DNA of 64,000 nucleotides, from contig RAZH01000002.1 of assembly GCA_003612585.1 (NCBI GenBank), forward strand, positions 248,001-312,000. Reading direction: 5' to 3'. The notes beneath the pieces were generated by a model. It was not told where the DNA came from. It worked only from the letters and a program-made list of their open reading frames with translations, and did not search any database. Both the position numbers and the translations under genes were made by a program. Origin of the DNA: a bacterium 1XD42-54. Its GTDB lineage: Bacteria > Bacillota > Clostridia > Lachnospirales > Lachnospiraceae. Position 1 is the first letter of the stretch, and the number at the start of each line of letters is the position of its first letter. Shown here piece by piece: positions 62,147-64,000 of the stretch.

Positions 62147-63190
62147 ATGAAAATAAGTTTTATAGTTCCTGTTTATTGCACAGAAGCGTACATCGGACAG
62201 TGTGTGGAAAGTTTGCAGGCACAAAATGAAGTTGAAATTGAAATAATTCTGGTGGATGATGGAAGCCCGGATCATTCCGGAAAGATTTGCGATGAATATG
62301 CGCAAAAGGATAAACGTATTACTGTGATTCATCAGGAAAACAGAGGGGTTTCGGCTGCCAGAAATGCCGGGCTTTGTGCTGCGCAGGGAGATTGGGTCTG
62401 CTTTATTGACGGGGATGATGCAGTAGTGCCAAACCTTTGTCAGGATTTTCGGAACTATCTGAACGAGATATACGATGTTTGCTTTTTTGGACATTTGGAG
62501 GTATTAAATGAACGGTTTCCCGGATGGATTCATGAGATGGAAGCCGGGAGCTGTACAGAGTTTGATGAGACGGATTTTGCAGAATTTCAGCTTGCGGCGT
62601 TTAACAGGGATTATCCGGGAAAATATGATTACCATAAAATAAAACTGTCTACTCCATGCAAGTTTTACCGCAGATCGTTGCTGACTGAACATAAAATTTT
62701 GTTTCCCGAGGGGGTTGTAACGGGAGAGGACTGTTTATTTAATTTGTTGGTTTATCGTTATGCGAGGCGGGGGATTTATCTGGACTATACGCCGTATCTG
62801 CACCGTGTTTGGAGCCATTCTGTGTCGCAGCGGTACAGTGAATATACAATGGAACGTTTTCAGGTATTTCATAAAAAGTTACAAGAGTATATCATGGATG
62901 CATCAAAGCCTGAGCTTTTTGAAAAGGTATATGCACAGCGTTGTATCTGGACTGTGGGTTTTTGCTGTATTTTAGATTATTGCCATAAAGATAATCCAAA
63001 GCCCTATATGGAAAGAAGAGCAGATTTTATGCGGGGATGTGACAGTGAACTCGGCAAGATTGCAGAATATGCTGCGCTTCAGAATTTCAGGCTGGAAAAG
63101 AGAATTTTGTTTTGGTTTGTGAAAAAGAAGTGGTTTTTTATGGTGAATTTGCTTTGTTTTATGAAGAGCAGGATAGGAAAGGGAGCATAG
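62147..63190 (+). CDS. GT2 glycosyltransferase
   Basis: 347 residues. ISFIVPVYCTEAYIGQCVESL, VDDGSPDHSG, ENRGVSAARNAGL and FIDGDDAVVPNL are textbook GT2 motifs (EpsJ/WaaV-like). The catalytic-base region VVTGEDCLFNLLVYRYARRG and the YTPYLHRVWSHSVSQR segment follow. Donor unknown; UDP-sugars such as UDP-glucuronate are possible given ugd nearby. Confidence 0.85.
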   Translation: MKISFIVPVYCTEAYIGQCVESLQAQNEVEIEIILVDDGSPDHSGKICDEYAQKDKRITVIHQENRGVSAARNAGLCAAQGDWVCFIDGDDAVVPNLCQDFRNYLNEIYDVCFFGHLEVLNERFPGWIHEMEAGSCTEFDETDFAEFQLAAFNRDYPGKYDYHKIKLSTPCKFYRRSLLTEHKILFPEGVVTGEDCLFNLLVYRYARRGIYLDYTPYLHRVWSHSVSQRYSEYTMERFQVFHKKLQEYIMDASKPELFEKVYAQRCIWTVGFCCILDYCHKDNPKPYMERRADFMRGCDSELGKIAEYAALQNFRLEKRILFWFVKKKWFFMVNLLCFMKSRIGKGA

Positions 63191-64000
63191 TTGGAAAAGG
63201 TAGCTTTTGTAATTTTACACTATAATGTTCCGGAGACAACGCGTCAATGCGTTGCATCTGTCAGAGCATTGAAGTGTAGAGTAATAAAGAAAATAGTAAT
63301 CGTGGATAATGGTTCGCCGGATGGTTCAGGCCGGATTTTGGCGGCGGATTATGCGAAAGACCCGGATATAACGGTAATTTTAACAGAAAAAAATCTGGGA
63401 TTTGCAAAGGGAAATAATGTTGGTTATCAGTATGCAAGGGAGCAGTTGGGAGCTGACTTGATTGTTGTCACAAATAATGATATTCTTTTTTTGCAGAAGG
63501 ATTTTATTTCAAAGCTGGAATGTTTACAAGCTGAGGTAGTTGGACCTGACATTGTAACACGTTCGGATGAACACCAAAATCCATTCAGAGAGGCCGCGTA
63601 TACGTTGCCAGATATCAGACGTGTGATGCGCAATAAGCGGGTTTTTCTGCTCTATTTTTATTTAAAAAAATATCTTCATTTGGAACAGCGGATTTATATT
63701 TTAGAAAATATGTTTGAGAAAAAGTCAAAACGGCGCAGAGCTTCTATTGATTGGGAGAAGTGTCAATATGATATCGTTCTGCAGGGGGCCTGTCTGGTTT
63801 TTATGCCTGGTTTTGTAAAAAACGAGTTGTGTGCATTTTGTCCGGATACTTTTATGTATGGAGAAGAAGATATTTTAAGTTTTATTTGCCAGAAAAAAGG
63901 TTATAAGATGATGTATTGTCCGGAAATCCAGGTATTACATTTGGAAGGGAAAGCAACAAAAGAGCGTTTCAGAAAATCAGTTGAAAAAGAGATATTTATA
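63191..64000 (+). CDS. GT2 glycosyltransferase, rhamnosyltransferase-like (3' end outside window)
   Basis: The frame starts at TTG 63191, directly after the previous TAG, with GGGAG 6 bases upstream, and stays open to the window end (270 codons). It reads KVAFVILHYNVPETTRQCVAS, IVDNGSPDGSG, TEKNLGFAKGNNVGYQYA and VVTNNDILFLQKDF, then QGACLVFMPGF and YGEEDILSFICQKKGYKM, the pattern of WbbL/RfbF-like rhamnosyltransferases. No ATG occurs near the start, so it is easily missed. Confidence 0.85.
   Translation, partial: MEKVAFVILHYNVPETTRQCVASVRALKCRVIKKIVIVDNGSPDGSGRILAADYAKDPDITVILTEKNLGFAKGNNVGYQYAREQLGADLIVVTNNDILFLQKDFISKLECLQAEVVGPDIVTRSDEHQNPFREAAYTLPDIRRVMRNKRVFLLYFYLKKYLHLEQRIYILENMFEKKSKRRRASIDWEKCQYDIVLQGACLVFMPGFVKNELCAFCPDTFMYGEEDILSFICQKKGYKMMYCPEIQVLHLEGKATKERFRKSVEKEIFI

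Noticed and set aside
1-64000. CRISPR arrays, toxin-antitoxin pairs, restriction systems or known anti-phage operons
   Set aside because: No spaced short repeats, cas genes, methylases or recognised defence genes were seen; the only tandem repeat is the coding 42-bp unit at 52759-52884.

Overview
The window looks like a chromosome segment from a gut-type member of the Clostridia, most likely Lachnospiraceae. The evidence is a Gram-positive PolC-type replicative polymerase, strong AGGAGG ribosome sites, frequent GTG/TTG starts, the GlgC+GlgD pair, a DUF5688 protein, a two-gene SufC/SufB-like Fe-S module and a rhamnan-type surface polysaccharide locus. No rRNA, CRISPR array or replication origin was seen. 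The family assignment is inferred from gene content, not from a marker comparison.

Region 1 (1-9106) is housekeeping: the 3' part of polC, a YqeG-like phosphatase, rarA, then pyrC and efp transcribed divergently from two recognisable promoters, a DUF5688 gene and tRNA-Arg(CCG). Region 2 (9107-15495) is an AT-rich accessory patch full of debris. It holds a structured RNA candidate (about 9565-9753) that resembles the raiA motif from memory, a frameshifted Ig-like secreted protein, a phage-like small gene with an in-frame stop, and a TetR gene with two palindromic operators around its own promoter. It also holds a metallo-beta-lactamase-fold protein with altered metal ligands, a GNAT, a fragment of a cysteine-rich VLP gene typical of integrative elements, and a DJ-1/PfpI gene facing a WYL regulator.

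Region 3 (15496-38421) returns to core and metabolic genes: an SH3 membrane protein, rluF-ligA, metA (Glu111, so probably acetyl-CoA-dependent), a C69 peptidase, the SufC/SufB-like pair, a secreted OB-like protein, a sugar ABC operon on the minus strand (ATPase, two permeases, and a binding protein with an unusual extra C-terminal membrane anchor), ferritin, and glgC-glgD. It ends with a NarL-type two-component system divergent from a three-gene ABC-2 exporter, with TGACA/TGTCA boxes between them.

Region 4 (38422-64000, continuing past the end) is a large surface-polysaccharide locus. A promoter and a long leader with a stable hairpin precede rmlB-rmlC. A terminator and a decayed IS630-type transposase follow. 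After these come a GT2+DUF2304 pair, several GT2 glycosyltransferases, one oppositely oriented two-domain glycosyltransferase, and a consensus sigma-A promoter. That promoter reads into rgpF-like gene 1, a Wzm/Wzt exporter, a sugar-nucleotide reductase/epimerase, a pyruvyltransferase-like protein with a repeat-built coiled-coil tail, rgpF-like gene 2, two membrane acyltransferases and an AlgX-like SGNH partner. UDP-glucose dehydrogenase, a DUF2142 membrane protein and two more GT2 enzymes complete what is visible. Together these would make a rhamnose-containing, probably O-acylated and branched glycan, export it by an ABC transporter, and modify it outside the membrane. rmlA and an unambiguous rmlD are not in the window. 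The stretch of about 41-58.8 kb reads as more AT-rich than its flanks and looks like an exchangeable cassette.
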